The notes beneath the pieces are model-generated. The model was not told the origin of the DNA. It saw only the letters and a list, made by a program, of their open reading frames with translations, and did no database searches. The position numbers and the translations under genes are program-made. DNA of 64,000 nucleotides from Branchiostoma floridae (lineage: Eukaryota; Chordata; Leptocardii; Amphioxiformes; Branchiostomatidae), in contig NC_049990.1 of NCBI RefSeq assembly GCF_000003815.2, forward strand, positions 16,726,533 through 16,790,532, written 5' to 3'. Positions 22,241 to 35,900 of the stretch are shown in pieces. The first letter of the stretch is position 1, and every line of letters begins with the position of its first letter.

Positions 22241-23618
22241 GCGTCTTTGATAGTATTGTATTTGTCTGGCCGGAAGTTTTCTGCAAGTAGACGAATATGA
22301 ATCACGTAAACTGCTTTTGCTATATACAAACTGTCTCGTGTGTGTGCGTACATAGTTAGTAACACATCGTGTTGTATTTTACTTTTTACTTGTATTTTAC
22401 CCAAGACAACATATATTTCAATGAGGAATGCACTACAAGTTCAAAAAATGTGGTGTCCACGAACAAGAAATACAACAACGGCAATATTCCGATGTCCGAA
22501 TCTGGCATTCGAATTTTCGGCGCAAACCTTTTTCGACAGAGCAATTAGCCACCGACATTGAAATTTGTATGCGATATCCAGAAGCGATTGATGACCTTTG
22601 ATGGCACATAGGCTATTTGTGGGACCGCCCAGCGGAAGTGAAAACTAGTTGATAGCGGTTCAGGAAATGTCTTTCCTACACTTTCTATTATCTTCTATTA
22701 GCGCTTGACAACATAGACAGTTTGTGACAAAAACATCCCTATGACAAAGGCAGCTTGTGCGGTTCAAATTGGTCCATTCTCGTTGTTTGCGTGTCTCTCT
22801 CATATTGATATGGGCGGCATTAATTATTAACCTGAAGTGAAACTGTCCTACAGTTCGTTCATCGAGGAAAGTATCAGTGGTTGCATAAAACAGAACATTG
22901 TTTTTGTCTATGGGGAATTTATATAGCTTTGGATCACAAAGTGGGGCGCTTCGACGCCTCAATTTATATAGTAAGCAATTTACAAGAATGGAATATGTTT
23001 GAGATTAGAGCAATTTCTATGAAATATGTGAGAATGGGCTAAAGTTTCCTGGTTCGTTCTCTTAAAAGGAACTATCCTTCGTTAGGTTTGTCCTCAGTTG
23101 TAGTTGCTGAAAATAGTAAAAGATGTCCCTGAAGTGAACTAGACAGCCACAGACATGACAAAAAGTTAGCGTTAGTTTGCTTCTCAAATTTGCTCAGATA
23201 TGGCTCTAAAATGCACCAGAGAGCCTCTATTTCTTATAAATTTTCTGGGGGAGGCCCCCCCTACCCCCCCAACATCCAACTCCCACTGGCGTTTTAACTT
23301 TCTATCTTTATATAAACAAGGCTGACTACCTCTGTACGTTTGACTGTCGAAACTTGGTTGACATGAAATCTACTCTAATTGCTCTGTTTTCTTTTGATGT
23401 CGATTCCGCGCGAAAGCTTGCCTGTATGATGTGTTCATTTTTTAAATTGGTCCAAAATCTGGTCCACTGATTTTTTCAGGTCCGTTTATTTCGGATCGAT
23501 TCAAGAAGAAAATCGGCCCCCACCTCTTGCACGAACTGCTATTTCCTACAGGGGTCGCAGATAAATAATATGTTCTGTTATATTAATGACAGATGACGCA
23601 TGACCATCTGTGGCCAGC
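22241..23618. other. Upstream region of the HEPN-dsRBD gene
   Basis: No other gene seen. Promoter elements could not be assigned with confidence. Short out-of-frame upstream ATGs occur at 23593 and 23599, just before the chosen start. Confidence 0.35.
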
Positions 23619-23816
23619 ATGTCCTTACAAGACCGGCGCAACAACGAGGGCTACAAGAACTGGCTACGGGTGGGGTTAGCGCTGTTAGCCACCCGGGATG
23701 GTCTCACGAACGTCACCTTGCGAGCCGCGAAAGAACTTCATGCAGCTCTCAAAGCCAAGCTTGGGGACAGCGTAGAGAAATGCACCTGCAATCCTAAGAA
23801 AAAAGAAGAATGTAAG
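23619..23816 (+). CDS. HEPN-dsRBD gene, exon 1
   Basis: 66 codons from ATG in a good context (AGCATGT), MSLQDRRNNEGYKNWLRVG onward, ending CTCNPKKKEECK; donor AAG|GTAGGT. The start aligns with the start of human CXorf38. An upstream GTG (23610) would add three residues but is not needed. Confidence 0.85.
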
Positions 23817-26800
23817 GTAGGTAAAAAAGGTAAAGGTAAAAAAGTTTTTGGTGACGCCTTAGGGACGAGACAAACGGTGTATTACTGTGTTCAGTATGCA
23901 AAAATTCTAGGAATTGTACAGGCATGTGTCCACAGGAATGGTAGTCCATAGGAATCTTTGGAATTCCAGTTAGGCAGCCAATGTTGGCAGAGCTTCTGGA
24001 ATTCCAGCTTCCGGTAGAAAGTGGGTCATGGACTCTCTTTGGGAATAGAGGTATTTAGAATAGAAAATAGGGACAGTCAGATGATTGATGGAATTCTAGT
24101 GTGGGGGCAATGTTGGAATGGCATTCCGGATCTATGTCCAAAATCATGAAAATCCATCCTTTTCCGGCCGAATCTGTCCCCTACATTCATTTCCCCACAA
24201 ATCAAGGCCAAGGGCTTAATGAAAAAGTATACATAGCAAACACTGCTATGATGGAGAGACCCCACTACTAATATGTAATGTTATTACTGATTTGCATGAG
24301 TTGTATTTCACTGTGTATGTTCAAACCGCCCCAAATCATAAAAATAATTCTCGTTGATCTTGAGTTATCCTCCTTGAAAGATGTTAGCAAAAACGCCACT
24401 GCAGTTCAAGAACAAGCTGGTAGGTAGTTTAGACGGATTGAAGCATTACCATGTTTTCTGGCATCATAAGTTATCCACCAACAAAAAAAATGAAGACTAT
24501 AGTCGCCAAAGCATGTTGAGGACAAAATATGAAAACGGGTTCAAAAGTAAAGTCCAAAGCAAAGCAGATAAGGAGACGAAATCGCAATTTTTTGCCGGAT
24601 GTCAATGTCTGAGCACATACCAAATATCATAACAATCTGTAGAAGAAGATCTTGAATGATAAGTGTTGAAGCAGCAGCATGATAAAACAGACAAAAAAAA
24701 CTCCTTTACAGATGTGATTACACTAGCCAGTTGCATATTTTATTTTTTTAGCTCTATTCATTAGATTTTTTAGATATTGCCAAGGGCTAACTTCATACAT
24801 GGCTGACTTCAACATGCGATTTCTTTATGTGGTCACCGAATAATTCCTTTCACTGTGCACGAATGCGTCAGTACGTAAGATAGTGACCTTTCAATAGGCC
24901 ACACCGATTTTATTTATTGTTTCTCGGATTTCCTGACCCTTTTTTTCCGATTTGAAAAAAAAAATTGGCCACACCTCGTGTTGACAAAATTTCACTGCCT
25001 CTCCTCTCTCAAAATTAACGATGGACTTCAAATTCCAGCAGCTGTACGACAGTACGTGCCTTTTTTAGACGGTACGTTTATGATTTTTCTTCCAACTTTG
25101 GACTTTGCTGCCAGGAACCCCCTAAATGTTGGAAGTTTAGGTTTTCCTGTCCGATCTCTCCTACCCCCGACTTTTTGAAAAAAAAAGAATTCGACCAACC
25201 GACCCAATTATTTCTGAAAAAATTCGAGAAACAGTGAATAAACAGCTAATCGGAATTTCTCCAACTCTCCACCCGAATGGCTCTAGACACGTGGCCTATC
25301 GTATGCATGACGTCAGCACTGAGTCAAAGGTTGTTGAAAGTCAATATCGCCCCCGTCCCTGTTGAATGAATGAATGAATGAATGAATGAATGAATGAATG
25401 AATGAATGAATGAATGAATGAATGAATGAATGAATGAATGAATGAATGAATGAATATGTTTTATTTGATCAACGTGATCAGGCAAAAAGTATATCGCAGC
25501 CACAGGCTGAATTGCATATTTTAACGGTTAAAATCTATTGGCTTAGGAACATTACAGCTTTACATTAAAACGCACTGATGACGAGATTTGTATTCTTAAA
25601 ATCAACGACAATACAATACAGATAGGTTAAATCGATAAGATGGTATGTACAATGCGTGGTCAGAGAGAAGGTCTGTTGAGAGAAGGTTGGTGCCCCCTGA
25701 TGTAAATGGCCTCCTTCATTACTCCTCGATCTTTCAGCTTCAAATAAAACAGTCTACGCACTTCTTTCAGGAAATATTCACTACCCTACCCCGCCACCTC
25801 CCATGATTACGCTTTTTACTTGTTGAAGAGGTTCATCAGTCACGTATGTGTATCCAGTATTATCAATTTTCTTCCAACAGTGACTGTAATAAAGGTAGAG
25901 TACGTACCTCCAAAATTTTGATTTCTGTCAGCACATCTTGGTCACGGAGAATACCCTAGTCTCGATCTCGCGAGAGAATACGAGACTAAGTCATCTGCCT
26001 ACAGAAAGATTAAGTTGGCAATCCACATCCAACTGGAGGGAGTAAAGCTGAACCGCAATGAGGGTTGAGAGTTCCCTACGTCCTACCTACCCCTTCTCTG
26101 TAAGGAGGCGCTAGGCAGGGGGAGGGGGCAGATGACTTGCTCAAGCCTGGCCTAGTCTCGTGTTCTCTCGCGAGATCGAGACTAGGCCATTCTCCGTGAC
26201 CAAGATGTGTATCGAAAATCTGGAGCTTTTCATTTGGCCTTTATTCGAAAAAGCATATTTCTAATCCTATTGTACTCCTTCAATACTACCTCGGCACTCG
26301 GTCGTTGCTTGGGGTCCATGTTTTGACACCGCTGGTGCACTTCAATCAAGTGTGATCTGACAACATCACTTCCATTTACATTTCCTAGTAAATAATCGAC
26401 AACAGGTGGTATTCTCCAAATGTCAGATTTTTCATCATAGGGAGGCATGATTTTTGATTGATTAAATAACTTATTTTCACGCTGTTCAGGTGCATCAAAA
26501 TTGGAATGAAGGTTTCTTCTCGCACACTTAACAAAACGATTTTCTTCCGGATTTACTTCTGGAATATCATCCAAATCGTTTAAGACAAGTCTAAGATCAT
26601 CTGTGACGAGAAACTGGGATAGAAAATGCTTGAGTTTGTACGCGTCACACATGACTCGTGTACCAACTGGACTATTGTGGAGGAAATGTATCGCCTCTAT
26701 GTAACTTATAGCCACGTTAAATCTTGTCCGAACATCGCTTGACTTGCCATCTAAGATGGCCTGAATGTTGAGTGCAGATCCAAGTCTGTAATACTCTGTA

Positions 26801-29800
26801 AGGAAAGTCAGGTTGCACGAGCCCACCAGTTGCACCACATGAGAAGTCGGCTGCATCTTCCGCAGCATCTCTACATTACGGAGGAAGAACTTGCGGTGAT
26901 GAGGTTTACTCAGGTTATTGTACGCCACGGTGTGGCCTTTCCAGGTAGCGTTGTAAACCTACAAAATGAAAATTGAGTTTATTGAGTTTATTATGTGTTA
27001 CCCTTTAGCTCATCTAGCTAATCTTCCAGGGCTCATTAAAAACACACACAGTATATACAAGTAGATGGACAGATATCATACACTCAATACAGATACAAAT
27101 ACATATAGGTACATAGTCAAGAAGTCATGAGGTCAGAGGGTTATATACATGTACAATAAAATCATTATGATCCATAGAAATTGTCTATCATCTTCTTTAA
27201 CAACCGTGTATCTGAGACAATCTAGAAATCTCCGGGTAGCAGATTCCACATTTTAACTGATCTGTTGTTCCTTGCTTTCGGTAACCTATAGTCATGCAAT
27301 GACTGCCTAGTAGAGTGACTATGACATGCATTAATTGGCACAAGAGATTTGTATATCTCCTGTGGCTTACATGTGTTTACAATCTTGACAAATAACTTAA
27401 GAGGATGGAAAATGGAAAATATGTTGGATATGGAGAATTATGTTTACATTATTCCTACTACTAACATTGCTTACGTTTCGATGTCTATCAGACACTTTCG
27501 TCAGAGCAAACATTTTGAGAATGTCTTTTGTTCATTTACGGCATGGGGAACTCGACCCACACATGTCTGATCACAATTCACACCACTTTTTTCTCGCCAC
27601 TTACCTTCTAATTTGCAAGAAATGAATGCCTGTAAATTAATGACTGCAGTGATTTTAGATTTGGCGGATTTTGATAATAGGCTCCATACTATGAAGTTGT
27701 GCCTCAAAATTTGAGTTGTGCTTATTATTTCTGGGTGAGGCCGAGAACTTTCCGATCACCCCTCGTATGTCTGGGTTGTAACGTTTGTTACCAGCCCTGT
27801 AATTACCAATGGGTAAGAAAATAATAAGTTGCCATTTTTTGGCTATGGTTAAAAGAGGAATGAGGTATTTTATACTGAAAAATAAGCCGATCTATTTTTC
27901 GAGCAAACGATTGCCATTTTTTTACATATCAATGAGAACGAGTGTATAACGAAGCCTTTCCCCAGCGAAGGGATATAAGACGATCAGGACAAAATCTCCC
28001 AAGACTCAGAAGATGAAGTATATGATATACAACATGAAGATAGGTAAACTGATAGGTCCTACACACACAAAAAAAGTTTGAATATGGCACGGCCCTGGGC
28101 GATAGTTGAGTTTACCTGCAATTTACCTTGGATATATATGGTATGCTGCCGTAGGTGAATCGTACGCTGTACTACATTGTCACTAAAGCCCCGGTCACAA
28201 GAATCGTACGACGTCCTTGCGATGGCATATTACGCCTATCGCACGATAATCACAGTGGATCGCAGCTAAATCGTAATCAAAATTAGCCATCGCAGAGCAT
28301 CGGATGATGTTCAAAATTTTTCCAGCGTCGTACGATTTTTCACTTGTGTCTCTTCTGTATAGCCGTCTGACCGTTTTTGTGCTTCTTTAACCCTCATCCG
28401 ACCGTATGGGGTCATTTTTGACCCCAGGCGTATATTTTTATCTGCCATAGCAACATTTTTCATCGGAGAAAAATTTCCTTCCATGAATTTGTTTGTATAC
28501 ATGTCATACAGCATCTACCAATTTTTCACCGAGTTTTGTCAATTATTGTATAAGCTATACTTGAAAGTTTGTGTCTGGTTCGGTGGGGTCAAAAATGACC
28601 CCAGCCAATTATGAATCATTAATTACATGAATATCAAGACATTTCAATAAAATAACAGGCATTCCTCATCATTGCTATTACAGCAATAAGTTATAGTTGC
28701 TTAGATGATTAAACACCGAATATTTTGAAAGAAATTTAATATTTTAGTGTAAAACACAGTTTTTCGACATTCTGCATAAATTATGATAATACGCACTAAT
28801 TGCCTTCGCTAATGAAAGTGAAAATGTTTCTAATTAATTCAGAAACAATATATGGACAGAATGTGCAGAAGGAACCTACAAGAAAGATTTTTGCGGGAAA
28901 ATAGACAAGAGTTATTTTATGTATGTGCTTAGATGGGGGAATATGGTGCATAATTAAGTAATAAATTCGTTAGTTTTTACAAATATTGTATTTTTTCTTG
29001 TTAAATAGCATTATTATGCTATAAGTATTATTGCAGCATCAAAACTTTTGTTTAGAAGTCGATAAGACAAAACATTGTTTAAGTAAGTTGAGTACGGTAG
29101 ATTTTCAGAGCAAATGTGGTTTCTCCTCATTTTCTGCATAAATTATGATAATGAGTAATAACTACTGACACCAAAACTTGTCAAAATATTTTTCATAGAT
29201 TGGTTAAAAACAGTAAATACATGGAAATGACAAAATAAGCGAGCAGAAATATGTCTATGAGCAAAACAAAATGGGGTCAAAAATGACCCCATACGGTCAG
29301 ATTCGTCGTAAAAATGTAACGGTCGGATGAGGGTTAACCAACAAAATGTGGACATAGCTGCTGAATACCTTCCTATAATATCTTTAACAGTAAAAATGAA
29401 TTTAAAAAGACCATGACAACAAGAGTATTACAAGCAAAAGTTCAAACAAATCAAGCGTGAGTACTGGTATGGTTATCTCGGCCTGCTTGCCGGCTATACG
29501 TGTCAGGCTCTTTCGAAGATCGTATCATGATATGCTATCAACAAAAAGATGCCATCATACAAAAATCATATCATAAGCATTATATCATATATATTTCCGA
29601 CTCATAGAGCCTGCCTTTATGTTTGAGTTGTCCCCATGGTTTTTACGATTATGGTAAACTGACCCAAGACCGACGAGAGCTGAGATTTGATCTAATTATA
29701 AACTCACGTGCATGAAACGATCAAACAAATATTGTCTGCATCACCTGTGCGGGGCGCGCTGTTCTCTGGTTGCGACTGTGGCAGTTGCGACTGATATATT

Positions 29801-32800
29801 TTCCCTTTTCGTCGATATCGACAATATCAAGGAAAACTGAAACCATCACAACATGCTAACAATTCATAAATCTAAAGCCTCATCAGTAGACAAAAATTGC
29901 CGTAATGAAGTCTGCTTTGGAGGCAAATAAAATCTTACGACGATAGCGAAATTTTGAACATGTTCAAAATCCATTTCAGCTCTATTTTCGTCATAGGAGG
30001 ATCCCCGATTTACTATGATTTACCTGCGATTGACGCAGGTACGCTCTTATGACCTCATCGTACGATGCACTACGATCCTTGTGACCACGGCTTCATATAT
30101 TTAAACCATTGCTTCCGATTCTTCCCCGACTTACGACGTACTGCGCTTATGCCGCGCATAAAACCTCCATCGCAGTCAATCGTACGATTCTTGTGACCGG
30201 GGCTTAGGGCTATATTCTTGCCGCGCATCTACATACTGTAAATGCAGACACTTTCGCGGTGGTTTAATGTTCGCAGTTTTCGCGATGGCCGCTTCACCGC
30301 GAACCTAAAACCACTGTGGACATATTTTCATGGCAGTAAGAGACTACAGTGCATTGTGCTACCGCGAACTTAAAACCACCGCGAATTGTCATTTTTCCCG
30401 CTGCCGCGAAATTAAATCCCCGCGAACTTGATAAATGAATTTACAGTATACTACGTCAAACTTTCAAACATCCGACAGGTCTTACCAGTGATCATGTGCC
30501 AAGCTCATAAATTAAGAACTAGAGATGTAACGGTACAGTTACCTTCTTCGTCCCCCCACTTGCGAGAATGTTCTCTACGGTCACTTCCTCAGATATCTCC
30601 TCGCACCCAAGCCATGGCATACACGTTTCCATTGTGGCAAGTCTAAAACTTCCCGGTGGGCATAACCCCTTCTCGCCAAGCTTGCCCACTCCTGGCCATT
30701 TGGCCACGTCGTCAACATCCTGGTTAGCTGTTCCATAGAATTTCAGTCGCCAAATTTCATCCTTTTCAACGTGGAAGAAGCCAGGCTGCTTGTTGCTTGG
30801 AGAGACTGACCAGATCTGTAGATAAGATCTGTAGATATTATTAAGTAAGTAGAGAAATAGGAGAATAAGAAGCAGACTGACAACACGTCGCGCACTTACA
30901 CGATACATCGTTACGACGTCTACCGACCAGGACCTGTAACCTGTGGACTGTTATGCCACAATAAAGTTTGATTCTAAAATAGGCTTAAAAAGGACTATAA
31001 ACAAACAAGATTGGCAATGGAAAACATACATTGCCATGACGTCGGTGGCTGTTGTAGGGTTTTTTGACCAGTGCAAAATGTGGAAATAGCATTGGAACGG
31101 GTTTGGCAGGTAGCTGCGCGTGCATAGACTGGAACTTCCCTGTCGCACTAACCCTGGCACCTAGCCCACCTGTAACATAAACCTACCCCCGCGAACATTT
31201 CTGCATTTACAGTTTAAAGAATTATCTTCTTCACAATATGGACTACAGCTCTCTCCCTCCACACCATGACTGGACAATCCCCGATTCTAACCTCCTTTAA
31301 GCCCCGGTCACAAGAATCGTACGATTGACTGCGATGGAGGTTTTATGAGCGGTAAAAGCACAGTACGTCGTAAGTCGGGGAAGAATCGGAAGCAATGGTT
31401 TAAATATATGAAGCCGTGGTCACAAGAATCGTAATGCATCGTACGATGAGGTCATTAGAGCGTACCTGAGTCAATCGCAGGTGAATCATAGTAAATCGGG
31501 GAGCCTCCTTTGACGAAAATAGAGCTGAAATAGGTTTTGAATATGTTCAAAATTTCTCCATCGTCGTACGATTTTTATTGCCCCATATCAGATTTCATTA
31601 CGGCCATTTATTCTACTGATAAAGTTAAAGATTCATAAATTTTTAGCATGTGGTCATGGTTCTAGTTTCCCCTGATATCGTCGATGTTGAAGAAAAAGGA
31701 CACTATATCAGTTGCAACTGTTCGCTGTAGCAACCCGAGAACAAGAGCCCGTAGAAGAGCCTGCCTTCGAGGCAATATTTTCCACGTGGCAGATACAGTA
31801 TCACACACAGGTGATGCATACATTTGTTTGATGGCTACATACACGTGGGTTCATAATTAGTTCAGATCTCATGTCTCGCCTGTCTCGGGTTTTATCATAA
31901 TCGTAACCATGGGGAAAACTCGAACAGAAAGGCGGGCTTATGATATAATGTTTATGATATGATTTTTGTCTGATGACATTTTGTCTTGATAGCATATCAT
32001 CACAAAAAAGGAAAATATGAATTTCGAAAAAGCCTGACTAGTAGAGCCAGCAAGAAGGCCGATATAACCATGCTTGTACTTGATTTGAACCTATGTTTGT
32101 AAGACTCATGTTGTTATGGTTTCTTTTGATTTATTTTTTTTTCAGTAAAAGACATCATAGGAAAGTATTCAACAGCTAGGTCCACATTTGGTTGGTTAAA
32201 GAAGCACAAAAGCGGTCAGGCGGCTATTCAGAAGAAACACTAGTGAAAAATCGTACGACGCTGGAAAAATTTTGAACATCATCCGATGCACTGCGATGGC
32301 TGATTTTGATTACGATTTGGCTGCGATTCACGGCGATCATCTTGCGATGTGCGGAATATGCCATCGCAAGGACGTCGTACGATTCTTGTGACCGGGGCTT
32401 TACCCGCAAATGTTCTCAAGGGAGGCACGGCTAACATACCATACATGCCTGTGAACATGTCAGGCTAACATTCCATACATGCCTGGGAACATGCCAGGCT
32501 AACATTCCATACATGCCTGGGAACATGCCAGGCTAACATTCCATACATGCCTGGGAACATGCCAGGCTAACATTCCATACATGCCCGTCGAAACATGACT
32601 TTCCAATTCCAAGTAGGCATTCCCTGTCAACCATCCCCATGATGCCACGTGCAAAGGATTTTCAGCACTGCCTGTGTCATTGTGTCTGCATGATTGTATT
32701 TTTGAAACATTTCTCAGTATCTGTACAAGATTATATCATATGCTGGCAGGATGTTGTTGGGTGCATGGCTGGCTTATGCCCACCATCCATACATGTCCTT

Positions 32801-32871
32801 GTACTTGCAATTTTGCGTGTAACCAAAAAAGTATTTTGCACTGTGTGTGTGTGTCTGTGTGTGTGTGTGTG

Positions 32872-32905
<34 letters not shown>

Positions 32906-35900
32906 TGTGAGAGACAGAGAGAGTGTGTGTGTGCCCTTGATTACCTTTAGTATATGCCATGAAAATTACCAATGTGTGACCTTGATATACCTTTAGTATA
33001 TGCCATGAAAATTACATATAACGTTACCTTTAGTACATGCCATGAAAATTACATTTGGCTCTGAATATAATTACCATTTGCCATCATTCAAGATTACGAC
33101 CTTAATATGTAACATTTCCTGTCTACCTATGGTATATGGCAATCCCTATCAGTTGACTAGAGCTGACCCAATCCCCCTGATGCCAGCTTCCTATCAGTTG
33201 ACCTGAGCTGACCCAACCAGGCTTGAACAAGCTCTAGAAAAGAAAATGTATCCTTCATAACATAACATAACAACCAAGACATCGTGATCCATTGTGCAGA
33301 GTTTCCCTGTCTAGTTACAAAGGACAAATTCCTCCAGGGAGCAAGTGTGACCGACATTCCACCATTGCATACCAGAGATACATCTGGAACAGATTTGGGT
33401 GGGGGGGGGGGAGGCCTTGCATACCCAGCATACTGCATTCCGTGGAAAAATGCCTGTGCAATTCCTAGAATTTTTGCAGACTGAATGCAATATATACCAC
33501 TTGACGACTCCCCTGAGGCGTCGTCAAAAACTGACATGTATATCCGGGTACCGTCTGTGGGGGGGGGGGGGTCTTTCGAGGGCCGCGCCAGCTTTCATTT
33601 CTCATAACGCCAGAACGGCTTACGCTAGAGCCACCAAACGTAGTGAATTTTCCTGAAATTTGGTTGGCAACAATTTCACAACATTTGAAATATTTTTCAT
33701 TTTTTCTTGTTGCCATGGCAACCGTTTGTTGACAGGCACTTTTGACGAAAATCGGTAATTTTTTATTATACTATGTATTCTTCGCATTTATTTGCTATAT
33801 CACTGCTATTCTCTTACATAAATAAAAGCTTATGTTATGTAGAATATCTTTCATAATTAAATTATGCATGAAATATGCTAAGGTGATGACGCCACGAGCC
33901 AAAATCCAAGATCCAAGGTCAGAGGTCATCCGTCGTGGCGAGACACCTTCCGCTTCGTCTCCGTGAAATTTATTCCTAACGCAAGTATTATTTCAGTTTT
34001 GACTTTTGTTTTACGTTTCCTAAGTTGGCCAAGGCATATTGTTTTCAACATTCACCAGGTCCCTACACAAATTTTGAATCAAAGGCGAAAATTGAACCAG
34101 ATAAAAATCCCCTTGCATACTTGTTGCAGCACAGAAGCATGGATGGTGTCTGCCGACGAGCATAGCTTTTGTTAAATAGTAGCCTTACCGATTGCGCTTT
34201 TTATAGCTTGTACATAGTAAGAAGGTTGTATCTTTTGTAGGTAGTTGCAATATATTTTTTTCTTAAATTGTATCCAGCGCAAACGATGTGTTGATGTAGA
34301 AATCACAGACTTGTATACACATAAGCGATTTGGCGCCAAATTGACAGCCAGTCAATTGGGTCAACGAGATATTGTCTACGCAAACCAGTCAGTATTATGT
34401 ATGAAGCTTCCTGGAGTCATTATGGCATTTTCTAAGACAATTTTTAGTCTTGCTAGATGTTATTCGCTGCTAGTGGCAGTTGTAGTAATAGCCCTGCTCC
34501 CCAAGACGCGTTATTTTCCCGATCACCGCATGAAGATGACAAGCTAGCCCTGATTACACACAGCTGGCAGTGCTCACCTGAGCAGCCCACAGCGCTCGGA
34601 CTGTCGGGAATGTTGGCGATCAGCAGCATCAAGCTGAGTGGAGGACAATCGACACACAGAACACAGAATAGAGCCTCAACTGATGTGTCTACACTACTAG
34701 CCATGTTCGTGCTGTTACTGTCCGGAGATATCCACACCAACCCCGGCCCTGAAGACCTCGGTCTGGCAAGTAAAGGACTCCACGTCGGCCATATCAACAT
34801 AAATAGCCTGCGGAATAAAGTGCACGAAATATCAGACTTGTTGTGCTCTAACAATTTGCATATTTTAGCTATTTCTGAAACGCACCTTGACAATGGAATA
34901 TATGACGGAATGCTGAGTGTAGCAGATTATACCCTGGTGAGAAGGGACCGTAACAACAAGGGCGGAGGCGTTGCTCTGTATGTCAAAGACAACATTCCAT
35001 ACAAATGTAAATTAGATTTACAGATACCGGAAATTGAAGTGATTTGGGTAAAGATTCATCTTCCCTATGTCAAGCCGATCTTGGTAGGATGTATTTACAG
35101 ACCACCAAATGCCACGATAGACTACTTACACAGAATCACACATATGTTCGAAACAGTCACACATGGTAATCAAGAGGTCTTGGCATTAGGGGATTACAAC
35201 ATTAACTGGTCGGACACCAGCTGTCCCCTGCGTGGCAGACTTCTGTTGGAATCCTCCACACTTAACATGCACCAACTAGTTAAGCAGCCGACAAGGGTAG
35301 CACACTCAAATGGTGATCATGTAACCAGCACCTGCATAGATCTTATCTTCACAAACAGATCTGACATATTTACAAACACGAGATCAATTCCGTTAGGATA
35401 TACAGACCACAACTTGATACATACCACAAGGAAGACTAAGGTACCAAAGGGACATCCAATTATCACACTCAAACGCTCCTACAGTAAGTTTAGTCAAGAA
35501 AATTTCCTACATGACATCTCTCTTGTTCCTTGGCACCTTGTTAATAATGAAGAAGATGTAAATGATGCCTTAAGCTGTTTCATGTCCCTGTTCTCACAAA
35601 TAGCCGACAAGCACGCTCCCATCCGTAAGAGATCTGTAAGGTCGTCACCGGCTCATTGGATCGATGAAGGCCTTAGAGACCTAATGAACATGAGGGATGA
35701 CGCTAAAAAGGCAGCGCAAGCCTCAGGTCTTGCATCGGACTACGCAATTTATAAACGATTGAGAAACGTAGTAGTCAAAGAAAATAGGAGGAAAAAGAAA
35801 TCACACTACAGAGAACTGATTGACGAACATTGTAGAGACAGAAACAGCAAACAGCTCTGGCAGGTACTTAATGGGATTCTAGGTAGAAACTCACGTCGAA

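Noticed and set aside
21937-22290. Cys/Val-rich and Thr/His-rich frames
   Set aside because: They are translations of the TG repeat; no codon structure.
23610-23618. GTG start for the HEPN-dsRBD gene
   Set aside because: An ATG three codons later has good context and matches the start of the family.
32431-32587. CRISPR-like array
   Set aside because: Units are contiguous with no variable spacers; a eukaryotic minisatellite.
34453-34893. Minus-strand frame of 146 codons
   Set aside because: Shadow of the plus-strand retrotransposon ORF2.
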